Shown here: piece after piece, positions 22,346 to 31,379 of the stretch
How positions within the stretch are numbered: the first letter of the stretch is position 1
Layout of the letters: every line of letters starts with the position of its first letter
Assembly: GCA_016191085.1 (NCBI GenBank)
Contig: JACPPJ010000028.1
Location: forward strand, 1 to 53,173
Origin: Acidobacteriota bacterium
Lineage (GTDB): Bacteria > Acidobacteriota > Terriglobia > 2-12-FULL-54-10
Reading direction: 5' to 3'
Length of the DNA stretch: 53,173 nucleotides
Notes under the pieces: model-generated
Told to the model about the DNA's origin: nothing
The model's database searches: none
The model's input: the letters and a program-made list of their open reading frames with translations, nothing else
Translations under genes and position numbers: made by a program

Positions 22346-23915
22346 ATCGCGCCAACTCGCGCTCGGCGGTGGCGCGCATCAGTTTACGCGGCGCTTCCGT
22401 TCCGGTCCAATACTCGAACTGGCGTGCCGCCTGCGCAAGAAACATTTCCAGGCCGGAGACAGTTCTGCTGCCCAGCGCGCGAGCCATCTGGAGCAGGCGC
22501 GTGTCGGGCGGGTTGTAGACCAAATCGAACACAATGTCCGCGTGCAATTGCTCGGGACGGAGCAGGCAGTCATTCTGGCGCGGCCACATCCCGACCGATG
22601 TAGCGTGGATCAACAAGTCAAAATATTCTTCACTCAACCTTGTGATCGCGAGCGGCATGCCTCCGAACTCCGCGGCGAGAATGCGCGCCTTATTCACATT
22701 CCTTCCAGCAACAAGAACGTTTCTGCAATGCAGATCCCGCAACGCCACAAGCGCTGCACGCGCCGCGCCGCCGGTTCCCACGACCAGTGCGCGAAAATTT
22801 TTTTCCAAGCGGCCACGTTTCGCCAGAGAGAATTCCTTCCTCAATGGAACGACGATTCCTTCTACATCGGAATTGATGCCCTCCCATCGGCCACGTCGAA
22901 TTCTGACGGTGTTCGTGGCGCGGGCGGCCTTGGCAATAGGGTCCACCTTGTCGAGCAAACGGAATATAGCCTGCTTGTGGGGAATCGTCACGCTGAATCC
23001 CGAGAGCGGATACCCAGCCGCGGCCTTGCGGAAATCCGCTAAGTCTGAGGCCAGCAACGGGAGATACACCGAATCCAGCTTGCGCGCCCGAAACGCGGCA
23101 TTGTGAATGGCCGCGCCAACGGAATGCCCAATGGGGAACCCCAGCAGACCATAAAGAGCGGTATCGGACGTCAGCTTTTCCGCACGGAACACGTTTCGCA
23201 GTGTAGCGTAGTCAATCTGGCCGGGCGCTGCTATCGTTCGCGCGTCATCATTAGCTGTGGGTGAGGCATAAACAAACGCGCTCCCCCTGGACAGCGCGAG
23301 CACGCGGCTGGGCGCGCCGGCCTGCTCCATGCAGAACACGACCCAGCGGCGCTTGCCAAATTGCGTCTGCGAGCGCTTGAGGAAATCGAGCACTGCGCAG
23401 TTGTCAGACTGCCTGACTGCCGTGGGAACCAGTTTGTAGTAATCAGCGTCGAATTTGCGTAGACGGCGCGCTGCCGTATCGAGCTTGGGCGTCGAATCGA
23501 AATCGTGCCACGACAGGATGAGCGTGGCGTGATCGCGCAAAGGGTCGAGCGCTTCCGCACCGGCGCTCTCGGCTGATTCGATCTCCACGTCCACGGCACG
23601 GCACCCGGCCACAATTGCCTGTTGTAGAACTCGGATTTGCTCCGCTACCGTTCCGCGGAACCGGCCGCCGTTCTGCGTTCGCCGGCAAGTGGCTTGGAGA
23701 ACCGGGTTCCTCTTAACGTGGGCCTCGGCCCCTGAACAGGCTCGCGCGAGCAGGCGCGGGACCAGGCTGAGACCTTCATCGGGGCGCGGCAGCCAATCCA
23801 GACGTAACTCCACAAAGCGGCTGGACTGTAGCGCTCGTTCCGCGGATTCGAGCAGCGCGTTCGGCGTCTCGCCGGTTACTGAGATGCAGATGCGGGGAAG
23901 CGCTGGTCTGGCCAT
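22317..23915 (-). CDS. aroDE: Bifunctional 3-dehydroquinate dehydratase (type I)/shikimate dehydrogenase
   Basis: The 532-residue fusion performs two consecutive shikimate-pathway steps. Residues 1-240 are type I dehydroquinase: 'VELRLDWL', catalytic H137 in 'LSWHDF' and Schiff-base K161 in 'DYYKLVP'. Residues about 253-525 are shikimate dehydrogenase: 'GFPIGHS', K314 in 'VTIPHK', 'ATNTV', D350 in 'NSDVEGI' and NADP motif 'VVGTGGAARAALVAL'. The usual shikimate-binding 'HSxSP' is 'HSVGA' here, so one of the two serines is missing. Domain order equals that of the plant enzyme. The C-terminal six codons come from a dispersed repeat. Confidence 0.92.
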   Translation of the reverse strand: MARPALPRICISVTGETPNALLESAERALQSSRFVELRLDWLPRPDEGLSLVPRLLARACSGAEAHVKRNPVLQATCRRTQNGGRFRGTVAEQIRVLQQAIVAGCRAVDVEIESAESAGAEALDPLRDHATLILSWHDFDSTPKLDTAARRLRKFDADYYKLVPTAVRQSDNCAVLDFLKRSQTQFGKRRWVVFCMEQAGAPSRVLALSRGSAFVYASPTANDDARTIAAPGQIDYATLRNVFRAEKLTSDTALYGLLGFPIGHSVGAAIHNAAFRARKLDSVYLPLLASDLADFRKAAAGYPLSGFSVTIPHKQAIFRLLDKVDPIAKAARATNTVRIRRGRWEGINSDVEGIVVPLRKEFSLAKRGRLEKNFRALVVGTGGAARAALVALRDLHCRNVLVAGRNVNKARILAAEFGGMPLAITRLSEEYFDLLIHATSVGMWPRQNDCLLRPEQLHADIVFDLVYNPPDTRLLQMARALGSRTVSGLEMFLAQAARQFEYWTGTEAPRKLMRATAERELARFGKTVTSDK

Positions 23916-24157
23916 AAAAACGAATCATAAGAGATGCAACGCCGGTCTGTCGACCGGTGTAGGCGCGTTCCATCGGTCTGGTGAAGGAACTCACCGTAAC
24001 TGAAACTGTACCTGCCTGAGTAAATTATGTTACTTTGGGTGCAGACAAGCGAGGTGGGTGAATTGTGCCCAGGCGGTTTCTTTCACGTTTCGATCCAGTG
24101 AGGTACTGACACCAAATCTACTATATCTTTTTCTCTTCCCGGAAGGGTTTTTAGCTG

Positions 24158-26425
24158 ATGGGCGAGGCAATATTCCGATTCCTTTTCAAGTACCCGCCGG
24201 TAGCCTACGCCCGTGGCCATCTCGCCTTTTCCTCCGGGTTGCCGGGTTGGTTATTACCTCTTCTCATCATTGTCATAGTGGCCGTTATAGGACGCTACCT
24301 CTGGCGGCGTCACGCCAGCCTCCCAGTTAAGATTCGTGCTCTGGTGTGGGGATTACAGGCCGGAGTGTTGGCTATCCTCCTGCTGCTGCTGTGGAGACCG
24401 TCGTTAATTGTGGCGACTCAGACGCCGCAGCAGAACGTTGTCGCCATCCTGGCCGATGACTCCAGCAGCATGGCGATGGCTGACGATGGCAGCCGGCGCA
24501 TCGATCAGGTGCACAAGACATTCGACGATTCCGGCCCGCTATTGGGGCAGCTTCGCGAGAAATTCCAGATCCGCTTGTATCGCGTTTCGCGGGAAGCGGC
24601 CAAAATCCGGTCGGTTGCGGAGCTGACCGCCGCCGGCCCGTCGTCACACCTGCAACAGTCGCTTGCTGATGTTTACGGGGAGCTACGGCATCTGCCGCTG
24701 GCGGGAGTGGTCATCGCCAGCGACGGGGCGGAGAACGGAACGCCCGATTCAGATGGTTCCAAGAGCATGCTGGACGATTTGAAGGCTCGAAGAATTCCCG
24801 TCTATACGCTGGGCACGGGAAGCGAAGAGTTCGACCGCGACGTACAGATTGATGACGTCAGTATCCCGCGAGCCGCATTGCCGGGCTCCGTGGTTCCCGC
24901 CACGGTTACAATCCGCCAGCACGGGTACATAGGACAATCTGCGCGCCTGGAGATACGCGACGGCAAGGACGTGCTCAAGAGCCGTGAGATTCAGTTCGGC
25001 CCATCGCCGCTCCAGACTGTGCCCCTAAATTTCGTCCCCAAGGCCAAGGGGCTGCGCGAATACACAGTCAGCATTTCGCAGATGCCGGCAGAGGTCGTGC
25101 GCGACAACAACACTCAATCCCGATTGGTTGAGGTGCAGGACCGCACCGCCAGGATTCTGTACATCGAGGGCGAACCTCGCTGGGAATATAAATTTATTCG
25201 CCGCGCCCTGGATGACGACCGCAGTATTCATGTCGTCAGCCTGCTCAAGTCGTCCGAAAGCAAGTTTTATCGTCAAGGGATCGAAACGCCTCAGGAGCTG
25301 GGTGAGACTCTTCCGGAACGCAAACAGCTCTTCCATTACGACGGGCTGATCATAGGCAGCGTGACTTCGTCCTTTTTCTCGCCGCAACAGCAAGAGGATA
25401 TTTACAATTTCGTGAATCGCCGGGGAGGCGGCGTGCTGTTCCTGGGAGGCCGTTACTCGCTTGGGGATGGAGGATACCAAAGCAGCTCGCTTGCCGATTT
25501 GATCCCCGTGCACTTGGGTAAGCCTGGCGGCTCTTCGCTGCGGCGCATTCCTGCAAAGTTTGAGTTGACGCCTCGCGGGTTCGAGGATTTGCAGTTGTCA
25601 GAGAATGAAACAGCAAACCGCGAAGGCTGGGCCAAGTTGCCTCTTCTGGGAAACTACCAGGTGACCGGTGACCCGAAGCCCGGTGCACTGGTGCTTGCCG
25701 AGGCGGTAGCGCCCGATAAAAAGCGTTTTCCGGTGCTCACGTCTCAGCGCTTTGGCCGCGGCCGGGCGCTGTTGTTTGCCACGGATGGCTCGTGGCGCTG
25801 GCGTATGCAGCTTGAATCCGCCAATCGTTCCCCGGAGACGTTCTGGCGCCAGATTCTGCACGCACTGGTCAATGAAGCGCCGCATCAGGTCTCCGTCACA
25901 GCGGAAAAGCCGCTTTACCTGGACGAGCAGCACGTGCGATTTCAGGCTCAGGTCTATGACGAGAATTATCAGCCCGTGAACGGTGCTGCCGTCGTTGCGA
26001 CGTTGCATGCGCCTGACGGAAGCAGCCAGTCCATCCCCATGGATCTGTCCGTGGAGCTGGATGGTGTGTTTCGCGGCGCATACGACGCGGTCTCGCCGGG
26101 TGTATACCGCCTGGAAGTAACGGCGCGACTCGGCGACAAAGAGATTGGCAAGGGCGGCTCATATTTCCAAAGAGCAGACGGCGGCCTGGAAGCGTTCTCG
26201 GCGGAGCAGAATAAGCCGTTTCTGACGCGACTCGCCGAGCAAACCGGCGGCAAGTATTATCCCATCTCAAGGGCGGACCTCCTGCCGGAACAGTTGACTT
26301 ACTCGCCCGCGGGGATTTCGGCGCCGGAAATAAGAGACCTCTGGGATATGCCGGTGTGGTTGCTCGCGCTGCTGATTTTGAAAGGCACAGAGTGGGCACT
26401 CAGGAAGAAATGGCACACGGTGTAA
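24158..26425 (+). CDS. Membrane VWA-domain protein with glutamine amidotransferase-like region
   Basis: First gene of the eight-gene MoxR operon; 755 residues. Membrane segments at about 30-46 and 63-79, and a C-terminal one (729-746). A VWA domain starts near 92 with the metal site D100-D-S102-S-S104 ('LADDSSSM'), then 'GVVIASDGAENG'. After a beta-rich stretch comes an amidotransferase-like fold ('RILYIEGEPRWEYKFIRRAL', 'FHYDGLIIGSV', 'FVNRRGGGVLFLGG', 'FGRGRALLFATDGSWRWRM') without an evident catalytic Cys. The last third is beta-sandwich-like. GGAAGGG lies ten bases before the ATG. Most of the protein probably faces the periplasm; the VWA may bind a partner that MoxR acts on. Confidence 0.85.
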   Translation: MGEAIFRFLFKYPPVAYARGHLAFSSGLPGWLLPLLIIVIVAVIGRYLWRRHASLPVKIRALVWGLQAGVLAILLLLLWRPSLIVATQTPQQNVVAILADDSSSMAMADDGSRRIDQVHKTFDDSGPLLGQLREKFQIRLYRVSREAAKIRSVAELTAAGPSSHLQQSLADVYGELRHLPLAGVVIASDGAENGTPDSDGSKSMLDDLKARRIPVYTLGTGSEEFDRDVQIDDVSIPRAALPGSVVPATVTIRQHGYIGQSARLEIRDGKDVLKSREIQFGPSPLQTVPLNFVPKAKGLREYTVSISQMPAEVVRDNNTQSRLVEVQDRTARILYIEGEPRWEYKFIRRALDDDRSIHVVSLLKSSESKFYRQGIETPQELGETLPERKQLFHYDGLIIGSVTSSFFSPQQQEDIYNFVNRRGGGVLFLGGRYSLGDGGYQSSSLADLIPVHLGKPGGSSLRRIPAKFELTPRGFEDLQLSENETANREGWAKLPLLGNYQVTGDPKPGALVLAEAVAPDKKRFPVLTSQRFGRGRALLFATDGSWRWRMQLESANRSPETFWRQILHALVNEAPHQVSVTAEKPLYLDEQHVRFQAQVYDENYQPVNGAAVVATLHAPDGSSQSIPMDLSVELDGVFRGAYDAVSPGVYRLEVTARLGDKEIGKGGSYFQRADGGLEAFSAEQNKPFLTRLAEQTGGKYYPISRADLLPEQLTYSPAGISAPEIRDLWDMPVWLLALLILKGTEWALRKKWHTV

Positions 26426-26427
26426 CT

Positions 26428-27444
26428 ATGTTGAACGTGATTCGGAGTCTCGCGCGCCTGGCTATGACAGGAATTCTGGCCTGCGCTGCTGCAGCGCCGA
26501 GCTTCGCCACTGACGACATGCAGTCCGGCGCGTCTGCCTATAGCGTGGTGATCTCCGGACTGGGTGGCGACCCGGAATACGAGAAGCTGATCCAGGGTTG
26601 GGGTAAGGATCTTTCCTCCGTTTTGAAGAAAAACGCCGTCGCCGAAGATCACGTTTTCTGGCTGGCCGCCAAAAAAGAGCAGGGCGTCAATGCCGAATCA
26701 CGGCTGGATGAAATCGTCAAGACAATCGATGCGTTGGCAGCGCGGCTGCAGCCGCAGGACGCTTTACAAATCTTTCTCATCGGGCATGGCAGTTTTGACG
26801 AGTATGACTATCGCCTCGGCTTGCCCGGCCCCGACCTGACTGCCGGGCGTTTGAACGAGTTGCTTTCCCGCATCCGTGCGGAACGGCAGGTGATTGTCAA
26901 CATGACCAGCTCCAGCGGCGCCAGCGTTCCCGTGCTCAAGCGCAAGGGCCGCGTCGTCATTGCATCGACCAGCGTCGGCCGTGAGCGAAACTTCACTGCC
27001 TTCCCGCGATATTTCATCGGGGCGCTTCGCGATCTCGCAGCCGACGCAGATAAGAACCAGGAGATTTCCGCGCTGGAAGCGTTCCGCTATGCCACGCGAG
27101 AGGTGGCGCGCTACTTTGAGTCCTCCAAGCGCATCGCCACGGAACACGCCATGCTTGCGGACCGGGGAGATGGCGAGGGCGCGCGCGACCCGTCTCCGGA
27201 GAACGGCGAGGGCCTGCTGGCCGCAACGGTCGCACTCGTCCGGCTTGGCGAAGGCCGAGCCGCAGCGGATACCCCGGAGACTCGCAGCTTGCGCGAGAAG
27301 AAGCGCGGCATCGAGGAGAAGATAGAAGCTCTGAAATATAACAAAGCTTCCATGCTGTCGGAAGAATACTCGCAGCAGCTCGAAAAGCTGCTCATTGATT
27401 TGGCAAAAGCGGAGCAGCAGCTCGATAGTTTGGAAAAGAAGTGA
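26428..27444 (+). CDS. Caspase-like (C13/C14 fold) secreted protein lacking the catalytic cysteine
   Basis: ATG at 26428 lies two bases after the VWA gene stop; ATG 26410 is an alternative. 338 residues: signal peptide 1-27 (ending PSFA), then a caspase-hemoglobinase-like core with 'ALQIFLIGHGSFDE' (H120-G121) and 'ERQVIVNMTSSSGASVPVL', where an active enzyme would carry Cys near residue 162; here it is a Ser run. 'RVVIASTSVGRERNFTAFPRYFIGAL' and 'ADKNQEISALEAFRYA' are typical of this family. C-terminal residues about 285-338 form a coiled coil. It is likely a binding or scaffold protein in the periplasm. Family assignment is from motif memory. Confidence 0.7.
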   Translation: MLNVIRSLARLAMTGILACAAAAPSFATDDMQSGASAYSVVISGLGGDPEYEKLIQGWGKDLSSVLKKNAVAEDHVFWLAAKKEQGVNAESRLDEIVKTIDALAARLQPQDALQIFLIGHGSFDEYDYRLGLPGPDLTAGRLNELLSRIRAERQVIVNMTSSSGASVPVLKRKGRVVIASTSVGRERNFTAFPRYFIGALRDLAADADKNQEISALEAFRYATREVARYFESSKRIATEHAMLADRGDGEGARDPSPENGEGLLAATVALVRLGEGRAAADTPETRSLREKKRGIEEKIEALKYNKASMLSEEYSQQLEKLLIDLAKAEQQLDSLEKK

Positions 27445-27451
27445 TTCCGGG

Positions 27452-30097
27452 ATGAGCTTATCCAGCATCAGGTCGAAGATCTCGCGGCATGTGTGGCTGC
27501 GATCCGGCTGGGTAGTTCTGTGCTTTCTTGTAAGCATCGCTCCGATACTGCGAGGACAACGCGGCGCGGCTCTAGATGCCGAGAAAGCGCAGATTGCATC
27601 TGGAGATTATCAACAGGCCATTGCGGCCCTTGAGAAGGCGGTGTCAAAGACGCCGGATAATGGCGAGGCTGTCGCGCTGCTGATTCGCGCCAGGATTGAA
27701 ACCGGGGATTACCGCAAGGCCTTCGATCAGGGCGAGGATTATCTGGAGCGCGCGTCGCACCCGGAAGTGGCGGCGCAAACAGCCGAAGCTGCTATGCGGA
27801 TCGGCGAATATGATCGCGCCGCAACCTTCGTTGAGAAGATCACTACAGCGCGCGCCGAATGGTTGAAAGCGCTGCTGAGCGAGCGCAGGGGTGATCGCGA
27901 CATCGCCAAAGCCGCTTTTGAAAATGTCGCCGGCATACTGAACGATCGTCGGTCGGTATCGGGTGAAGAACGCGCGTTAGCGGCTGGCGCGCTTGCGAAA
28001 CTGGGAAGATTCAAAGACGCCAACCAGGTCTACCGTGACGCCGCGAAAAGCGATCCCAAGAACGCGGCCATTAAGGTCGCATGGGGAAAGATGTTCGCTG
28101 AAAAGCACAATCCCGCCGACGCGCAGGGTCTGTTCCGCGAAGCGCTGGAGGCGAATCACAACAACACCAGCGCGATGGTCGGCATGGCGGAGTTGGCGGC
28201 GGAGCGTACGGACGGGCAGACAGAACAATGGATCGAGCGCGCATTGAAGGTCAACCCGAACCTCGCCGAGGCGCATCTGTTGCGCGCTCGCAATGCGCTC
28301 GAGGAGGACGAAGACGATACAGCGCAAAAGGAACTCGACGAAGTGTTCAAGACTAATCCCCGGCTGCTGGAAGCGTGGTCGCTCCTCGCCGTGCAGGATT
28401 ACTTGCAGGCGTACGAACGCGCGCAGGCCGGAGCCGGTGACGGTCCTTGGGTTACCCGCATTCTGAAGGAGAACCCGCATTACGGGGAAGTGTTCTCCGA
28501 TCTCGGGGATTTTTCTTTGCTGAAGCGCCAGCTTATGGAGGGAGTGGAATTTTACCGGCGCGCCCTCGCGCTGAATCCCGGTCTGGACGACACGCGGTCC
28601 CGGCTGGGCATCAATCTTTTCCGCTTAGGGCAGGAGCAGGAGGCGCGAAAGATTCTCGAGGAGGCTTACGCCAAGGACCCGTTCAATATTTGGACGGTGA
28701 ATACGCTTCGGCTGATGGACAGCTTTGCCAATTTTACGACCTTCGATACGCCGCACTTCGCCGTCAAGCTTCAGAAGAAGGAATCGGAGTTGCTGCGCCC
28801 CTATGTAGCCGACTTGCTCGAAGCCACCGTGCAGGACATGGCCAAGCGCTACAAGTACAAGCCTCAGCAGCGCGTCACGTTCGAGATGTATCCCGATCAC
28901 GAGGATTTCGCAGTGCGCACCGTCGGATTGCCTGGACTGGGTGCGCTTGGCGCGACGATTGGGAACGTGGTCGCGATGGATAGTCCCTCGGCGCGCCCGG
29001 TGGGCACATTTCACTGGGGTAGCACGCTGTGGCATGAGGCGGCGCACGTGATCTCGATCGGCATTACGTCAGGGCGTGTTCCGCGGTGGTTCACCGAGGG
29101 ACTGTCGGTGTACGAGGAAACGCAGGCGCATCCCGGCTGGGGCGATCCGATGGATGTGCAAACCATCCAGGCGCTGCAGCAACACAAACTGTTGCCGCTT
29201 GAGGATTTGAACGGCGCGTTCGTCCGGCCTAAATTTCCGGGCCAGGTGCCGTTTGCGTATTTCCAGGGAGGGCTGATCTGCGAGTTCATCGTGGAGAAGT
29301 ACGGCTTTCCCAAAATTCTGACGATTCTGAATGCCTACGCTCGCGGTCGCACCGACGCGGAAGGCATCAAAGACGCGCTGGGTTTGACTCTGAAAGATTT
29401 CGATACGGAGTTCTTGAAATACGCCCGCGAGCAGACTTATGGTTTCGCTGAGGCGGTGAACTTGGACTGGGCCTCTCCAGAGGGGCGGAAAGCGGAGGAG
29501 TTCCGCGCCGAAGCGCAGAAGAACCCCCGCAATTATTTCGCGCGGATGCATCTGGCGGCCGCGCTGGCCAAGGAATCCAAATTCGATGAAGCCATCCGGG
29601 AGGCGCAGGCAGCCAAGGAACTCTTTCCGCTCTACACCGGCCGGGGTAGCCCGTATCATGTTCTTGCCGACGTTTATGACAAGCAGGGCATGAAGGACAA
29701 AGCTGCCGCCGAACTGCAAAAGTGGAAAGAGCAGAAGGGCCGCGACCCGGAGACATTCAAACGGCTGGCGCGCCTGCAAAAGGAGCTGGGCCAAACGCGC
29801 GAAGCCATCGCCACCATGCAGGAGGCCTTGTACATCTCCATCTTTGATCGCGAGATGCACGACAGTCTTGGCGCGTGGTATCTGGAGGCCTCCGATCCGC
29901 GCGCGGCGGTAAGGGAGTATCAGGCGGCGTTGGCACTAAACCCGCCTGACAAGGCTGGGGCGCATTACAATTTAGCTAACGCTTACAAGGCGCTGGAGGA
30001 TAATCGCAAAGCGCGCCAGGAGGTTCTGGCGGCCCTGGAAATCGCGCCGGGGTTCCGCCCGGCCCAGAAGCTTTTGTTGGAGTTGTCTGGCAACTAA
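27452..30097 (+). CDS. TPR protein with MA-clan metallopeptidase domain
   Basis: ATG at 27452 follows the preceding stop by seven bases; 881 residues. A signal peptide or anchor (about 18-35) precedes TPR repeats (about 40-430). A gluzincin-type peptidase domain follows: H528-E-A-A-H532 in 'LWHEAAHVISIG' with E549 in 'PRWFTEGLSVYEE', i.e. HExxH plus a downstream Glu. More TPRs fill residues 660-875. Peptidase_MA_2 proteins with TPRs are frequent in Acidobacteria. Probably a periplasmic protease whose repeats recruit substrates. Its place between the caspase-like gene and moxR implies a shared pathway. Confidence 0.85.
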   Translation: MSLSSIRSKISRHVWLRSGWVVLCFLVSIAPILRGQRGAALDAEKAQIASGDYQQAIAALEKAVSKTPDNGEAVALLIRARIETGDYRKAFDQGEDYLERASHPEVAAQTAEAAMRIGEYDRAATFVEKITTARAEWLKALLSERRGDRDIAKAAFENVAGILNDRRSVSGEERALAAGALAKLGRFKDANQVYRDAAKSDPKNAAIKVAWGKMFAEKHNPADAQGLFREALEANHNNTSAMVGMAELAAERTDGQTEQWIERALKVNPNLAEAHLLRARNALEEDEDDTAQKELDEVFKTNPRLLEAWSLLAVQDYLQAYERAQAGAGDGPWVTRILKENPHYGEVFSDLGDFSLLKRQLMEGVEFYRRALALNPGLDDTRSRLGINLFRLGQEQEARKILEEAYAKDPFNIWTVNTLRLMDSFANFTTFDTPHFAVKLQKKESELLRPYVADLLEATVQDMAKRYKYKPQQRVTFEMYPDHEDFAVRTVGLPGLGALGATIGNVVAMDSPSARPVGTFHWGSTLWHEAAHVISIGITSGRVPRWFTEGLSVYEETQAHPGWGDPMDVQTIQALQQHKLLPLEDLNGAFVRPKFPGQVPFAYFQGGLICEFIVEKYGFPKILTILNAYARGRTDAEGIKDALGLTLKDFDTEFLKYAREQTYGFAEAVNLDWASPEGRKAEEFRAEAQKNPRNYFARMHLAAALAKESKFDEAIREAQAAKELFPLYTGRGSPYHVLADVYDKQGMKDKAAAELQKWKEQKGRDPETFKRLARLQKELGQTREAIATMQEALYISIFDREMHDSLGAWYLEASDPRAAVREYQAALALNPPDKAGAHYNLANAYKALEDNRKARQEVLAALEIAPGFRPAQKLLLELSGN

Positions 30098-30123
30098 AAA
30101 CGAACGCGAAGGGAAATTCCTGA

Positions 30124-31155
30124 ATGGCAATTCAATCAGTGCCTGAAATTCACGAAAATAATGTCGGAGAACATCTGCGGAAATTGCAGGAATACCGTGA
30201 AGCCATTCTGCGGCAGGTGCGGCGCACCATAGTGGGACAAGATGAAGCGGTGACACAAGTGTTGATCGTGCTACTGGTCGGCGGCCACACGCTCATCACA
30301 GGCCTGCCAGGTCTGGCGAAAACGCTGCTGGTCAAAACTGTTGCGGGATCGCTGGGCCTCAGCTTCCGGCGCATTCAGTTCACTCCCGACCTGATGCCCG
30401 CCGACATTACCGGCACCGACATCATCGAAGAAGATATCAGCACCGGCCGGCGCAAGTGGACCTTCGTGCCGGGTCCCGTGTTTGCAAACGTGGTGCTGGC
30501 TGATGAGATCAACCGTACGCCGCCGAAGACGCAGTCGGCGCTGCTTGAGGCCATGCAGGAATTTAACGTGACGGTGCTCGGTAAGACGTATCCGCTGGAG
30601 CCCCCGTTTTATGTGCTGGCGACGCAAAACCCGATAGAACTCGACGGCACGTATCCGTTGCCGGAGGCGCAGCTTGACCGCTTCATCTTCAACATCATTA
30701 TCAGCTACCCGAGTGAAGAGGAAGAGATTCGCGTGGTGAGCAGCACTACTGGCGGAGAGATCGCCGCGCCAGAGCCGGTGACCAACGCCGCCGAGGTGCT
30801 GCTGTTCCAGCAACTCGTTCGTAGAGTTCCGGTCGCGGAAAGCGTAATGCGGTATGTGATCCAATTCGTGCGTGCAACAAGGCCCGGCAACCCGGAAGCG
30901 CCGGAGTTTGTGAAGCAATACGTAAACTACGGCGTCAGCCCGCGCGCCGGACAGTACCTGGTGCTGTGCGGCAAGGCGCGGGCGCTGTTGGAGGGCCGCT
31001 ACAACGTGGCGATCGAGGACATTCAGAAGCTCGCCGCTCCGATCATGCGGCATCGCCTTCTGATGAATTTTCACGCCGAGTCGGACGGCATCACCTCGGA
31101 CGAGATCGTTCGCCGCCTGATTCAGGCCGTACCAACCCCCAAATCGGGGTTGTGA
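30124..31155 (+). CDS. MoxR-family AAA+ ATPase
   Basis: 343 residues, cytoplasmic. Walker A is the MoxR variant 'GLPGLAKT' (60-67), Walker B 'VVLADEINR' (123-131), then 'LLEAMQE', 'VLATQNPIE' and 'LPEAQLDRF' with the arginine finger and sensor motifs expected of AAA_3, followed by the lid domain ('VSPRAGQYLVLCGKARAL'). MoxR ATPases act as chaperones that mature or activate partners carrying VWA domains, which are encoded on both sides. GAAGGGA lies ahead of the ATG. Confidence 0.94.
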   Translation: MAIQSVPEIHENNVGEHLRKLQEYREAILRQVRRTIVGQDEAVTQVLIVLLVGGHTLITGLPGLAKTLLVKTVAGSLGLSFRRIQFTPDLMPADITGTDIIEEDISTGRRKWTFVPGPVFANVVLADEINRTPPKTQSALLEAMQEFNVTVLGKTYPLEPPFYVLATQNPIELDGTYPLPEAQLDRFIFNIIISYPSEEEEIRVVSSTTGGEIAAPEPVTNAAEVLLFQQLVRRVPVAESVMRYVIQFVRATRPGNPEAPEFVKQYVNYGVSPRAGQYLVLCGKARALLEGRYNVAIEDIQKLAAPIMRHRLLMNFHAESDGITSDEIVRRLIQAVPTPKSGL

Positions 31156-31159
31156 AAAG

Positions 31160-31366
31160 ATGCAGAAGGATGTGATTTCACAATACGCGCCGCTGTTGGT
31201 TTATATCGGTGCCATATGGTGGGGCCTGGAAATGACAATGCGTCCGGAGAAGCAGATGGGAGTTGACCGTTTTCCGTGGAACAAGTTCTCACGAAACGGA
31301 ACGATCTTGTTTGGGGCTGCAATGCTTCTGTTTGGAGTTTTTGAACTGATTCGTCACGTGTCATAA
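31160..31366 (+). CDS. Tiny two-helix membrane protein between moxR and DUF58 genes
   Basis: 68 residues starting MQKDVISQYAPLLVYIGAIW, four bases after the moxR stop and 13 bases before the DUF58 start. Two membrane segments are likely ('YAPLLVYIGAIWWGL' and 'NGTILFGAAMLLFGVFELI') separated by a short basic loop with 'RPEKQMGVDRFPWNKF'. No family is recognised. Tight spacing argues that it is a true operon member and not a shadow. Confidence 0.6.
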   Translation: MQKDVISQYAPLLVYIGAIWWGLEMTMRPEKQMGVDRFPWNKFSRNGTILFGAAMLLFGVFELIRHVS

Positions 31367-31379
31367 AGCGCGAATAAAT

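Noticed and set aside
23916..24157. Possible gene or promoter upstream of the VWA operon
   Set aside because: Only a small hairpin (CCGGTC/GACCGG at 23942-23957) and weak A/T-rich stretches; no good -10/-35 pair or reading frame.
26764..27537. 257-codon minus-strand frame opposite the caspase-like gene
   Set aside because: It is an opposite-strand shadow of two well-supported operon genes and has no domain.
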